A stretch of 64,000 bases of DNA from Parabacteroides gordonii MS-1 = DSM 23371 (GTDB taxonomy: Bacteria > Bacteroidota > Bacteroidia > Bacteroidales > Tannerellaceae), in the NCBI RefSeq assembly GCF_000969825.1, contig NZ_KQ033919.1, positions 3,360,749 to 3,424,748 on the forward strand, given 5' to 3'. The position numbers were made by a program, and so were the translations under genes. This document shows positions 27,807 to 36,156 of this stretch, in pieces (position 1 is the first letter of the stretch; every line of letters starts with the position of its first letter). The notes beneath the pieces are model-generated. The model searched no databases. It had not been told where the DNA came from and worked only from the letters and a program-made list of their open reading frames with translations.

Positions 27807-27921
27807 TTACGATCGTCATAACAACACGGTTACGGCGATCGTAAACGAGTTGTTACGGTCATCGTAAACGGTAAGTTACGGCCATCGTAACAATACAGTT
27901 ACGGTTGTCGTAATAATTGAA
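27807..27921 (+). repeat. Five tandem 23-bp units each carrying a TTACG-N5-CGTAA palindrome
   Basis: In the gap between the GH20 and second GH2 genes, a 15-base near-palindrome of the form TTACGGNNATCGTAA begins at 27807, 27830, 27853, 27876 and 27899, an exact 23-base period. Units two to five keep TTACGG and TCGTAA; the middle bases and the 8-base linkers vary. It could be a protein-binding array, or in RNA a row of small hairpins. Confidence 0.8.
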
Positions 27922-27947
27922 TAAACAACATCATAAATTAATAAACC

Positions 27948-30614
27948 ATGAAGAAAATAATAGTAACTCTTTTTATCTGTCTGCTCTGCTTCCCTTTGTG
28001 GGCGGCGCATCAACCGGAGTTTTCAACAGCCGGTTTCTTCCGAATGGATCATTCCGGGCGTGAAGTGTTTTCCATGAACCCGGCCTGGCGTCTCTATAAA
28101 GGAGCTGCACCGGGAGCCGATGCAAAAGACTTTAACGACAAAGACTGGACGGTCGTTTCCTTGCCGAACGGCATCGAATACTTGCCCACCGAAGCCAGTG
28201 GTTGTATCAACTACCAGGGGGAAGCGTGGTACCGCAAGCATTTCACTCCCGATGCAGCCTTGAAAGGAAAGAAACTCTTCCTGCATTTCGAAGCGATCAT
28301 GGGAAAGAGCAAAGTGTTTGTCAACGGCAAGCAGTTGACGGAACATTTCGGAGGCTACCTGCCTGTCGTAGTGGATGTAACGGATGTGTTGGACTGGAAT
28401 GGCGACAATGTGATCGCAGTATGGGCCGATAACAGCGACGATCCTTCCTATCCCCCGGGCAAAGCGCAGGACGTACTCGATTATACCTATTTCGGAGGTA
28501 TCTACCGGGACTGCTGGCTGATCGCCCATAACAATATCTTTATCACCGATCCGAATTATGCGGATGAAGTGGCCGGTGGCGGACTCTTTGTTGCCTACGA
28601 TAACGTATCGGATGCATCGGCAGACGTGCTCCTGAAGATACAGGTGCGTAATGAAACAAAGAAATCGTTTACCGGAATAGTGGAATATGAGTTGCAGCAA
28701 CCAGATGGGAAACAAGTGGCTTTTCTGAACACCAAGATACGGGTAAAACCGGGCAAGTCTGTAAGCAGTTCGGATAAACTGCTGGTGAAAGATCCCTTGC
28801 TGTGGAGCCCGTCTTCACCTACATTATATAATCTGCTTGTCCGCATCCGTGACGAACAGGGCAATGTGATCGACGGTTACCGCCGCCGTATCGGTATCCG
28901 GAGCATCGAGTTCAAAGGAAAAGAAGGTTTCTGGCTGAACGGTAAACCTTATGACAAGCCGTTGATCGGCGCTAACCGCCATCAGGACTTTGCCGTGGTG
29001 GGTAATGCCGTAGCGAACAGCATCCACTGGCGCGATGCCAAAAAGTTGAAGGACGTCGGAATGGAAGTGATCCGCAACGCCCACTGTCCGCAAGATCCGG
29101 CTTTTATGGATGCCTGCGACGAATTGGGTTTGTTCGTGATCGTCAATACACCGGGCTGGCAGTTCTGGAACGACGCTCCCGAATTCGCCCAGCGGGTATA
29201 CAGCGATATCCGTCACCTGGTACGTCGCGACCGTAACCATCCTTCGGTATGGCTTTGGGAGCCGATCCTGAACGAGACCTGGTATCCGGCCGACTTCGCC
29301 AAGAACACCAACGATATCGTACATGCCGAATATCCGTACCCTTCCTGCTATTGCGGCAGCGACAGCGAAGCCCGTGGACACGAAGTCTTCCCGGTTCTTT
29401 TCGCCCATCCGCAGAATGCAGACCCGGAATGGGCGCTGAAGCATGCGGACGATACCAAGACATACTTCACCCGCGAATGGGGAGATAACGTAGACGACTG
29501 GAATTCGCATAACTCACCCAGCCGCGTAGCCCGTAACTGGGGTGAACAAGCCATGTTGATACAGGCGCAGCATTACGCTTCCCCTTCTTATCCGTATACC
29601 AGTTATGACGCTTTGTTCCAGACTTCCCGCCAGCATGTAGGCGGCTGCCTGTGGCATTCGTTCGATCATCAGCGCGGTTACCATCCCGACCCATTCTATG
29701 GAGGAATCATGGATGTGTTCCGTCAGCCTAAGTTCTCTTATTATATGTTCATGGCACAGCGTCCGCCGGTTAAAAGTGATGGGATAGCCGAGACAGGGCC
29801 GATGGTATTTATCGCCAATGAAATGACTCCTTTCTCCGGCAAGGATGTAGTGGTTTATTCCAATTGCGATGAAGTGCGCCTGACCTTCAATAAAGACGGA
29901 AAGACTGCCACTTATAAAAAGGATAAGAACCGGAAAGGAATGCCTTCACCGGTAATCACTTTCCCGGGTATGTATGATTTTATGGTGGATAAAGCACTTT
30001 CAAGAGATAGAAAGCAGGATGATGTTTACTTGCTGGCCGAAGGTCTGATAGACGGGAAGGTGGTAGCCACGCATAAGGTCACCCCGGCTCGCCGTCCCGA
30101 AAAACTTTTGTTATGGGTGGATAACGAAGGGACGAACCTCGAAGCCAACGGTTCCGATTTCGTTACCGTAGTTGCCGCCGTAGCCGACAAGCAGGGCAAC
30201 ATCAAACGTCTGAATAACTATTTCATCAAATTCAACGTAGAAGGCGAAGGTCGTCTGTTAGGTGGTTCGGATGTAATGGCAAATCCGGCTCCGGTGAAGT
30301 GGGGAACCGCCCCTGTCCTGGTACAGTCTACCTTGAAACCGGGTAAGATCAAAGTAACCGCCAGTGTCCTGTTTGAAGGCTCGCAGATGCCGTTAAGTGC
30401 AGAACTGGAGTTTGATAGCCAGGCAACAGCTTTTCCGTTGATTTATAATCCTTCGGAGGCCGCTCTGATCCCTGCTTCTTCTGTCGGAAGCGGCCAGGCT
30501 GCAACGGTCAAATTATCAGCAGAACGTGAAGTGGAGCGTTTAAAGAAAGAGTTGAATGCGCTGAAGCTAAAAGAGGTGGAACGCCAGCAAACAGAGTTTG
30601 GCGAAAACCGGTAA
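27948..30614 (+). CDS. GH2 family glycoside hydrolase, second
   Basis: An 888-residue exported GH2 enzyme (signal VTLFICLLCFPLWA). The jelly roll (about 45-210) includes AWYRKHFTPDAALKGKKLFL, the barrel contains LIGANRHQDFAVVGNA and VIRNAHCPQDPAFMDACDEL, acid/base Glu443 lies in WEPILNETW and nucleophile Glu510 in TREWGDNVDDW. This layout resembles the GH2 galactosidases found with GH16 enzymes in galactan and mucin PULs more than classical LacZ. The C-terminus ends in a charged heptad-rich helix (EREVERLKKELNALKLKEVE), possibly for oligomerisation. It follows the 23-bp repeat array and precedes GH16. Confidence 0.88.
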   Translation: MKKIIVTLFICLLCFPLWAAHQPEFSTAGFFRMDHSGREVFSMNPAWRLYKGAAPGADAKDFNDKDWTVVSLPNGIEYLPTEASGCINYQGEAWYRKHFTPDAALKGKKLFLHFEAIMGKSKVFVNGKQLTEHFGGYLPVVVDVTDVLDWNGDNVIAVWADNSDDPSYPPGKAQDVLDYTYFGGIYRDCWLIAHNNIFITDPNYADEVAGGGLFVAYDNVSDASADVLLKIQVRNETKKSFTGIVEYELQQPDGKQVAFLNTKIRVKPGKSVSSSDKLLVKDPLLWSPSSPTLYNLLVRIRDEQGNVIDGYRRRIGIRSIEFKGKEGFWLNGKPYDKPLIGANRHQDFAVVGNAVANSIHWRDAKKLKDVGMEVIRNAHCPQDPAFMDACDELGLFVIVNTPGWQFWNDAPEFAQRVYSDIRHLVRRDRNHPSVWLWEPILNETWYPADFAKNTNDIVHAEYPYPSCYCGSDSEARGHEVFPVLFAHPQNADPEWALKHADDTKTYFTREWGDNVDDWNSHNSPSRVARNWGEQAMLIQAQHYASPSYPYTSYDALFQTSRQHVGGCLWHSFDHQRGYHPDPFYGGIMDVFRQPKFSYYMFMAQRPPVKSDGIAETGPMVFIANEMTPFSGKDVVVYSNCDEVRLTFNKDGKTATYKKDKNRKGMPSPVITFPGMYDFMVDKALSRDRKQDDVYLLAEGLIDGKVVATHKVTPARRPEKLLLWVDNEGTNLEANGSDFVTVVAAVADKQGNIKRLNNYFIKFNVEGEGRLLGGSDVMANPAPVKWGTAPVLVQSTLKPGKIKVTASVLFEGSQMPLSAELEFDSQATAFPLIYNPSEAALIPASSVGSGQAATVKLSAEREVERLKKELNALKLKEVERQQTEFGENR

Positions 30615-30653
30615 AATGAATACCTTTATCCCGAACAATAAATTTAATGGATT

Positions 30654-31439
30654 ATGAAGAAAGGTTTATCTTGGTTTTTAGTATGCTTCAGTGTAATGTG
30701 TGTATTCTCCTGTGCACAGCAACCCAAAGAATGGACACTGGTTTGGGAAGATAATTTTGATCAGGCGGATAGTTTCGATCCGGCTTCCTGGAGTAAGATA
30801 CCCCGCGGAGGTTCCGATTGGAATAACTACATGTCCGACTTCGATTCCTGTTATGCCATGCGGGACGGAAAACTGATCCTGCGCGGACTGGTCAATTACA
30901 GCCTGCGGACTGATACGGCTCCTTTCATTACCGGGGGAGTCTATACAAAAGATAAAGTCGGCTTTAATAACGGCCGTCTGGAAATCCATGCCAAACTGAA
31001 CGGGGCAACCGGTGCATGGCCTGCTTTCTGGCTGCTGCCTCAGGATGGTAAATGGCCGAACGGAGGGGAGATCGATATTATGGAACGCCTGAATAACGAT
31101 AGTATCGCCTATCAGACCGTCCATTCAAACTATACCTTCAACCTGGGCATCAAAGACAACCCGAAGCAAGGAGGTACAGGCCTGATAAACCGTGATGATT
31201 TCAACACCTATACCGTTGAAATGTATCCCGACAGCCTTGTTTTCTTCATAAACGACAACCATACGTTTACCTATCCGCGTATTGAAACAGACAAGGAAGG
31301 ACAATACCCCTTCAGCGAAGGGCAGTTCTATCTTCTGTTGGATATGCAGTTGGGAGGTAGTTGGGTAGGAGCCGTAGAACCTGCTGATCTGCCCGTGGAA
31401 ATGGAAATTGACTGGGTACGTTTTTATCAGAAGAAATAA
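30654..31439 (+). CDS. GH16 endo-glycanase (lipoprotein)
   Basis: A 261-residue GH16 enzyme with a lipoprotein signal (VMCVFSC). The beta-jelly-roll active site GGEIDIME gives nucleophile Glu139, helper Asp141 and acid/base Glu144, the E-x-D-x-x-E form found in laminarinase-like and GH16_3 enzymes. GH16_3 members in gut Bacteroidetes and Akkermansia include endo-acting mucin O-glycanases that cut inside poly-LacNAc chains; others cut beta-glucans or galactans. With hexosaminidase, galactosidases and sulfatases beside it, O-glycanase activity is the most economical guess. As a lipoprotein it probably acts at the cell surface and yields oligosaccharides for SusCD. It is the last gene of the PUL. 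Confidence 0.9.
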   Translation: MKKGLSWFLVCFSVMCVFSCAQQPKEWTLVWEDNFDQADSFDPASWSKIPRGGSDWNNYMSDFDSCYAMRDGKLILRGLVNYSLRTDTAPFITGGVYTKDKVGFNNGRLEIHAKLNGATGAWPAFWLLPQDGKWPNGGEIDIMERLNNDSIAYQTVHSNYTFNLGIKDNPKQGGTGLINRDDFNTYTVEMYPDSLVFFINDNHTFTYPRIETDKEGQYPFSEGQFYLLLDMQLGGSWVGAVEPADLPVEMEIDWVRFYQKK

Positions 31440-31541
31440 TTTCGGAGTATTTTCTGTTGATAATTATGATAATTGGTCTCTGCGTGAAATTGTTAGTCGT
31501 TTTTTCTTTAAAATTGTAACAAGATATCGGTATAAAAAGTT

Positions 31542-31549
31542 TACCTTTG
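31542..31549 (+). promoter_or_regulatory. Promoter -7 box of the DUF5684-like gene
   Basis: TACCTTTG matches TAnnTTTG, 40 bases before the start codon. No well-spaced -33 element could be assigned. Confidence 0.45.
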
Positions 31550-31588
31550 TCTTGTAAATAATATTTAAATATCTAAAATCTAACTGTA

Positions 31589-31924
31589 ATGATTGGATCA
31601 ATTATTCAACTGGCTTTATCCATACTGATGATCGTTAGTATGTGGAAGGTTTTTGAAACTTTCGGCCAGAAAGGGTGGGCTTGTATCATTCCGTTCTACA
31701 ACATCATTGTAATGTTGCGTATCGCTAAGTGGGAACCTGTTAAGTTCTGGTTTTTCCTGATTCCGATTTACAACATTTATTTGTGTTTCCTGTTGTACCG
31801 TGATATCGCGGCTAAGTACGGAAAGGGTAGCAACGAATTTGCTGTAGGTCTGCTTTTATTACCGTTTATTTTCTTCCCGTTGTTGGCGTTCAAAGAAACT
31901 CCGATAGCAGAAGATGTAGAGTAA
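31589..31924 (+). CDS. Small membrane protein, DUF5684-like
   Basis: A 111-residue protein with three or four hydrophobic segments (IQLALSILMIVSMWKVFETF, ACIIPFYNIIVMLRIA, KFWFFLIPIYNIYLCFLLY, FAVGLLLLPFIFFPLLAF). The pattern GQKGWACIIPFYNIIVML matches the DUF5684 / signal-peptidase-I-associated small membrane family common in Bacteroidales. Function is unknown; inner-membrane location is inferred. It is monocistronic, with a promoter just upstream and a terminator at 31943-31975. Confidence 0.75.
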   Translation: MIGSIIQLALSILMIVSMWKVFETFGQKGWACIIPFYNIIVMLRIAKWEPVKFWFFLIPIYNIYLCFLLYRDIAAKYGKGSNEFAVGLLLLPFIFFPLLAFKETPIAEDVE

Positions 31925-31942
31925 CTAGTATTGAGGGAATGG

Positions 31943-31975
31943 AAAAGCCTTTCGTGAGAACGAAAGGCTTTTTTT
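31943..31975 (+). terminator. Rho-independent terminator
   Basis: AAAAGCCTTTCG and CGAAAGGCTTTT form a perfect 12-bp stem with a 6-base loop, followed by a T run. Confidence 0.9.
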
Positions 31976-32028
31976 ATATTCTTATATCTGTATAAATGAA
32001 TATCTCGCCGTTGTTAAAATAAACATCG

Positions 32029-32036
32029 TATCTTTG
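32029..32036 (+). promoter_or_regulatory. Promoter -7 box of sufS
   Basis: TATCTTTG matches TAnnTTTG, 32 bases before the sufS start codon. Confidence 0.5.
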
Positions 32037-32068
32037 GCGTTTGTTATAAGACTAAAGATACACGAGCT

Positions 32069-33283
32069 ATGTTAGATATACAATCTATCCGGAAAGATTT
32101 TCCTATTCTGGAACATAAGATATACGGTAAGCCGCTCATCTATTTCGATAATGGTGCTACAACGCAGAAGCCACGCCAGGTGGTGGAAAAGATTGAAAGC
32201 GGTTATTATAATGTAAATGCCAATATCCATCGTGGTGTTCATTTCCTGAGCCAGGCCGCTACGGAAGCACACGAAGAGGCACGCAAAACTGTACAGTCGT
32301 TTCTGAATGCCCGCTCCTCTAACGAGATTATTTTTACACGCGGCACGACCGAAGCGATCAACCTGATAGCTTCCAGCTTTACCGACGAATGTATGTCGGC
32401 AGGCGATGAAGTGATCCTCTCGGTCATGGAGCATCATTCCAATATCGTTCCCTGGCAGATACAGGCGGCAAAGAAAGGGATTGCCTTGAAAGTGATCCCG
32501 ATGAATGAAAAGGGAGAGCTCGAGATGGATAAGTTCCGCGAGTTATTTTCCGACCGTACCCGCCTGGTTTCCGTAACCCACGTATCCAATGTGCTCGGAA
32601 CTATTAACCCGGTAAAGGCGATGATCGAAGAAGCGCATAAGCACGATGTGCCGGTGCTGATCGACGGAGCGCAGGCTGTTCCCCACCTCGCTGTGGATGT
32701 ACAGGATCTGGATGCCGAGTTTTATGTATTCTCCGGACATAAGGTGTACGGGCCGACCGGTATCGGTGTTTTGTATGGAAAGGAAGAATGGCTGGATAAG
32801 CTTCCCCCTTACCAGGGAGGCGGTGAAATGATTTCGACCGTTTCTTTTGAAAAGACGACCTTCAATGAACTGCCTTTCAAGTTTGAAGCAGGTACGCCCG
32901 ATTATATCGGCAGTACAGCGCTGGCAGAAGCGTTGCGGTACGTCAATCATCTGGGGATGGAGAATATAGCCGCTTACGAGGATGAATTATTGCGCTATGC
33001 AACGGAGAAGCTGAATGCGATCGAAGGAATGCGTATTTTCGGGCAGGCGGCTCACAAAGGGGCGGTTCTATCCTTCCTGGTCGGAAATATCCATCATTAT
33101 GATATGGGAATGTTACTGGATCGTCTGGGGATAGCTGTCCGCACCGGACATCATTGTGCACAGCCGCTGATGCAGGCGTTAGGCATTGAAGGGACGGTTC
33201 GCGCTTCCTTCTCATTCTATAACACGAAAGAAGAAATTGATACTTTTGCCGCCGGGATAGAGCGTGTAAGAAAAATGTTTTAA
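32069..33283 (+). CDS. sufS: Cysteine desulfurase SufS
   Basis: A 404-residue pyridoxal-phosphate enzyme that takes sulfur from cysteine for iron-sulfur cluster assembly. The cofactor lysine is Lys225 in SGHKVYGPTGIGVLYG; the active cysteine is Cys363 in RTGHHCAQPLM, the group II (SufS/CsdA) pattern. The N-terminus FPILEHKIYGKPLIYFDNGA is typical. In many Bacteroidales sufS closes a sufBCDS cluster; here it stands alone with its own promoter, and a SufE-type partner is encoded at 41581. The VanZ-like and rnhB genes follow closely on the same strand and may be co-transcribed. Confidence 0.95.
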   Translation: MLDIQSIRKDFPILEHKIYGKPLIYFDNGATTQKPRQVVEKIESGYYNVNANIHRGVHFLSQAATEAHEEARKTVQSFLNARSSNEIIFTRGTTEAINLIASSFTDECMSAGDEVILSVMEHHSNIVPWQIQAAKKGIALKVIPMNEKGELEMDKFRELFSDRTRLVSVTHVSNVLGTINPVKAMIEEAHKHDVPVLIDGAQAVPHLAVDVQDLDAEFYVFSGHKVYGPTGIGVLYGKEEWLDKLPPYQGGGEMISTVSFEKTTFNELPFKFEAGTPDYIGSTALAEALRYVNHLGMENIAAYEDELLRYATEKLNAIEGMRIFGQAAHKGAVLSFLVGNIHHYDMGMLLDRLGIAVRTGHHCAQPLMQALGIEGTVRASFSFYNTKEEIDTFAAGIERVRKMF

Positions 33284-33293
33284 TAAGTAGTTT

Positions 33294-33698
33294 ATGTTAT
33301 ATTACCTGAAGAAATATCCGATATCTTTAACTGTCATCGCAATAGTCATTTACCTGTCGTTTTTCAAACCGCCGACGATGGAGATAACGAAGATCCCGAA
33401 TATGGACAAGCTGGTGCACCTTTGCATGTACGGCGGGGTATCGGGAATGCTATGGATCGAGTTCCTTCGCAACCACCGGAAGTATGACGAGGTGATGTGG
33501 CATGCCTGGATAGGAGCTGTACTTTGTCCGATCTTGATGGGAGGAGCGATCGAATTACTTCAGGAATATTGCACCACTTACCGGGGTGGTGACTGGTTCG
33601 ACTTTCTGGCCAACTCGACCGGAGTAGTGCTGGCTACCTTGTTCGCCTATTTTGTGTTACGGCCCTGGATGCTGAGAAACAAGAAAGTAACAAATTAA
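33294..33698 (+). CDS. VanZ family membrane protein
   Basis: A 134-residue integral membrane protein. Segments [17 protein letters not shown], a middle pair around [16 protein letters not shown] and [20 protein letters not shown], and [15 protein letters not shown] give about four helices. The motifs [11 protein letters not shown] and [25 protein letters not shown] match VanZ-like proteins, most of which have no known role; the link to teicoplanin resistance applies to one member only. It starts 10 bases after sufS and ends 10 bases before rnhB. Confidence 0.85.
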   Translation: MLYYLKKYPISLTVIAIVIYLSFFKPPTMEITKIPNMDKLVHLCMYGGVSGMLWIEFLRNHRKYDEVMWHAWIGAVLCPILMGGAIELLQEYCTTYRGGDWFDFLANSTGVVLATLFAYFVLRPWMLRNKKVTN

Positions 33699-33708
33699 TC
33701 TAACTTGT

Positions 33709-34308
33709 ATGCTGTTACCTTATTTAGAACCCAACCGGATAGAAGCCGGATGTGATGAGGCGGGACGCGGATGTCTGGCCGGATCTGTTTTTGCTGCGGC
33801 AGTGATCCTTCCACCCGATTTTAAGAATGATGATCTGAACGACAGTAAGCAACTGAGCGAGAAGAAGCGCTATGCTTTACGTCCGGTCATCGAGCGTGAA
33901 GCCATTGCCTGGGCAGTCGGTATCGTCACCCCCGAAGAAATAGACAAGATAAATATATTGAAAGCTTCTTTCCTGGCCATGCACCGGGCTATCGATCAAC
34001 TGGCAGTAAAGCCCGAACATCTGCTGATCGACGGAAACCGTTTTACTCCATATCCCGACATTGCCCACACAACTGTAGTGAAAGGTGATGGTAAATATCT
34101 GAGTATCGCAGCCGCCTCTATTCTGGCCAAAACTTATCGTGACGACTATATGGACGAATTGGCTAAAGAATACCCCGATTACCATTGGACTGAAAACAAG
34201 GGCTATCCTACTAAAGCCCACCGTGAAGCTATCCGCGCTGTCGGCATCACTCCCTATCACCGTAAAACATTTACTTTACTCCCTGAACAATTAATGTTGG
34301 ACTTCTGA
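33709..34308 (+). CDS. rnhB: Ribonuclease HII
   Basis: A 199-residue RNase HII that cuts RNA in RNA-DNA hybrids, including single ribonucleotides in genomic DNA. The catalytic Asp16-Glu17 lie in [14 protein letters not shown]; further family motifs are [17 protein letters not shown] with the third acidic residue and [17 protein letters not shown]. Full family length. It lies 10 bases after the VanZ-like gene. Confidence 0.97.
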   Translation: MLLPYLEPNRIEAGCDEAGRGCLAGSVFAAAVILPPDFKNDDLNDSKQLSEKKRYALRPVIEREAIAWAVGIVTPEEIDKINILKASFLAMHRAIDQLAVKPEHLLIDGNRFTPYPDIAHTTVVKGDGKYLSIAAASILAKTYRDDYMDELAKEYPDYHWTENKGYPTKAHREAIRAVGITPYHRKTFTLLPEQLMLDF

Positions 34309-34383
34309 AATAAACGGCTTCCCTTTGTCTTTTTCCTGTTTATTTCGATATATTTGTAGTCTATCGTTTAATCTGATCAGGGT

Positions 34384-35409
34384 ATGAAAAAGACTAGTAT
34401 TAATATCGCTTTGTTTCCGCTATTTCTTTTGTTGCTGGGAACAGTGTTTTTGAATCTTCTTTCGTCTTGCAGTGATAAAGACGATGAAGACGAGTTTGTC
34501 GATCCTCAGAATTTTTGTGGAAGTTATTCTGAAGATAAATTGTCGTTGACGCTTAATCAGAATAAGATGCTGGGTGCTCAGGTAGAACTCGTGTCGGTCA
34601 GTACGGATGGGAAGTTTATGCAAGTCAGGTTGTCCGGTGTTTATCCCACCGACGAACCGGTAGAGTTTGAGGTTGCTGTCGAACCTGGACAAGGATATAT
34701 CGAGTTGAAAGGAACAACCAGTTATTATGAGTGTTATGATCTCTCTTTTTCAGGAGTTTGTGATAGTAAAGAACTGCGTGCAACGCTGGTGTACGAAGTG
34801 ACATCTTCTTTGACAAGGTCTGCTGTATTCGACTTTACGGATCAGATACTTAAAGTCTCGCAAGGGACAGCCGGTACTGTCGAATGGGAGGGTAAGACCT
34901 ACGAGAAGGTCGAGTTTGTTGAAGGCGTACTCGAATATCTGAATAAGAAACTGTCGGAAAATATCCAGGGTATGCGTCTCGACTTCGATCGGGACGGAGT
35001 GCTGGGTGTCTATGTGAAAAAGGTTGATGGTGATTTCACCGAATGGCCGCTTCATCTGACATATTGGTTCCGGAAATATTCCCACGGGATTTACATCGCA
35101 ATGGATCGGGAAACTAATAATGCTTTCCTGAATTATCTGAGTGGCGATGCTGATTTTTCTTCTATTCCGACAGTCGCAATGACAGCTGAACATTATTGTT
35201 TACCTGCGTTTTATACACAGAACGACGAATATTTCTCTTTGGAAATGGATTTCCCGACACTCCTTATTTGTCTGGGTGACTGGATAAACAGCGGTATGCT
35301 GAACTATAAGGAAGCCGAAGCTATGAAACTGTTTTATAAAATCTTAAGCTCCGACTCGGATAGGGATATGGCATGGCGTATCCATATGATTGCAAAGAGG
35401 AATGCGTAA
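34384..35409 (+). CDS. Lipoprotein of unknown function (DUF4925-like)
   Basis: A 341-residue exported protein: a hydrophobic signal (LFPLFLLLLGTVFLNLLSSC) ends in a lipobox Cys, followed by an acidic linker (SDKDDEDEFVDPQ), as in surface-exposed Bacteroidetes lipoproteins. The N-terminal 130 residues look like a beta-sandwich; the rest is mixed (VEFVEGVLEYLNKKLSENIQ, MKLFYKILSSDSDRDMAWRI). The overall pattern recalls the DUF4925 family of Bacteroides lipoproteins, but the match is from memory and weak. It stands alone between rnhB and the long regulatory gap. Confidence 0.6.
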   Translation: MKKTSINIALFPLFLLLLGTVFLNLLSSCSDKDDEDEFVDPQNFCGSYSEDKLSLTLNQNKMLGAQVELVSVSTDGKFMQVRLSGVYPTDEPVEFEVAVEPGQGYIELKGTTSYYECYDLSFSGVCDSKELRATLVYEVTSSLTRSAVFDFTDQILKVSQGTAGTVEWEGKTYEKVEFVEGVLEYLNKKLSENIQGMRLDFDRDGVLGVYVKKVDGDFTEWPLHLTYWFRKYSHGIYIAMDRETNNAFLNYLSGDADFSSIPTVAMTAEHYCLPAFYTQNDEYFSLEMDFPTLLICLGDWINSGMLNYKEAEAMKLFYKILSSDSDRDMAWRIHMIAKRNA

Positions 35410-35447
35410 ACTTATTCATATCCTGCTGTACTAAGTATTTGAAAAAT

Positions 35448-35570
35448 AACTATCACTACTATCACGCCCCTGTTTAATGTCCCTATAATCAACGCTTGTG
35501 GTAGTGATAGTTGCTGTTTTCAACTATCACTTAACTATCACTCATCTATCACCAACTGTCAACTGTCTTG
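35448..35570 (+). repeat. ACTATCACT repeat cluster with hairpin
   Basis: AACTATCACTAC (35448-35459) pairs with GTAGTGATAGTT (35501-35512), forming a 12-bp stem. After TTTT come four or five degenerate direct copies (CAACTATCACTT, AACTATCACTC, ATCTATCACC, AACTGTC twice) up to about 35568. The hairpin followed by GCTGTTTT may end the upstream lipoprotein transcript; the role of the direct copies is unknown. Confidence 0.55.
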
Positions 35571-35650
35571 TCCTGAAATCAAATACATACCTATCTTTTG
35601 TCATAAAGTATATTGCTTATTATCAAAGATATAGTATGAAATATATCTTG

Positions 35651-35685
35651 AGACCCGGGTCTAGACGGCCTCGACACCCGGGTGT
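35651..35685. repeat. Pair of perfect 12-bp GC palindromes
   Basis: AGACCCGGGTCT (35651-35662) and ACACCCGGGTGT (35674-35685) share the ACCCGGGT core with centres 23 bp apart, in an otherwise AT-rich gap. They could be dimer-binding sites or one larger hairpin. Confidence 0.55.
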
Positions 35686-35811
35686 GAGCATCGTCGGAAT
35701 GGGGGTGTAAAACTGGTAAAAATGGGCATCTCGGAGAAAAAAAGTAAGTACTTCGATGAAAAAAGCCTATATATTCATGGTAAATATCTAGGGGGATATG
35801 GGGATAGACTT

Positions 35812-35826
35812 AGTTCACATAGAACT
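35812..35826 (+). repeat. Inverted repeat, left site of the invertible promoter
   Basis: AGTTCACATAGAACT (AGTTC-N5-GAACT). An exact inverted copy lies at 35960-35974. Same architecture as the FecR sites but with a different 5-base spacer (ACATA). Confidence 0.85.
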
Positions 35827-35959
35827 CCGGTTATTAATGGCTGAAAGGCGTTGATTTAATACATAAATTAGCTACAATATGTTTTTTTTATTTATTTTTC
35901 ACCGTAATGTATGCTGTTTTTATGAAAATTACTATATTTGTAGCGTATTATTTCGCTAT
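35827..35959. promoter_or_regulatory. Predicted invertible promoter segment (on orientation)
   Basis: 133 bases between exact 15-bp inverted repeats. The plus strand contains TATATTTG (35933-35940), a TAnnTTTG -7 box facing the SusC gene at 36250; the -33 region is weak. On the minus strand I found no such box. Inversion would point the promoter away from susC, towards a region without minus-strand genes, so the segment should act as an on/off switch. Confidence 0.8.
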
Positions 35960-35974
35960 AGTTCTATGTGAACT
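35960..35974 (-). repeat. Inverted repeat, right site of the invertible promoter
   Basis: AGTTCTATGTGAACT, the exact reverse complement of 35812-35826. It lies just past the predicted transcription start, so the transcript begins in or beside the repeat. Confidence 0.85.
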
Positions 35975-36156
35975 GTTGCAAAATAATATTCTCACTAATG
36001 AATTGAGTAGAAGATATTTAAAGGAGACGAAGATGTCGGTAGTCTGATTTGATAGATTGCCTTTTCTGACAGGCCATGAAAAATGGCTGCTGTAGTTGTA
36101 TTAAGTAAAAACCGTTAATTTTGAATTATGACGACAAACACTAAAAGGAGGAAATT

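Noticed and set aside
27807-27921. The 23-bp tandem units as a CRISPR array
   Set aside because: Conserved blocks are only about 15 bp, linkers are about 8 bp, and no cas genes are nearby.
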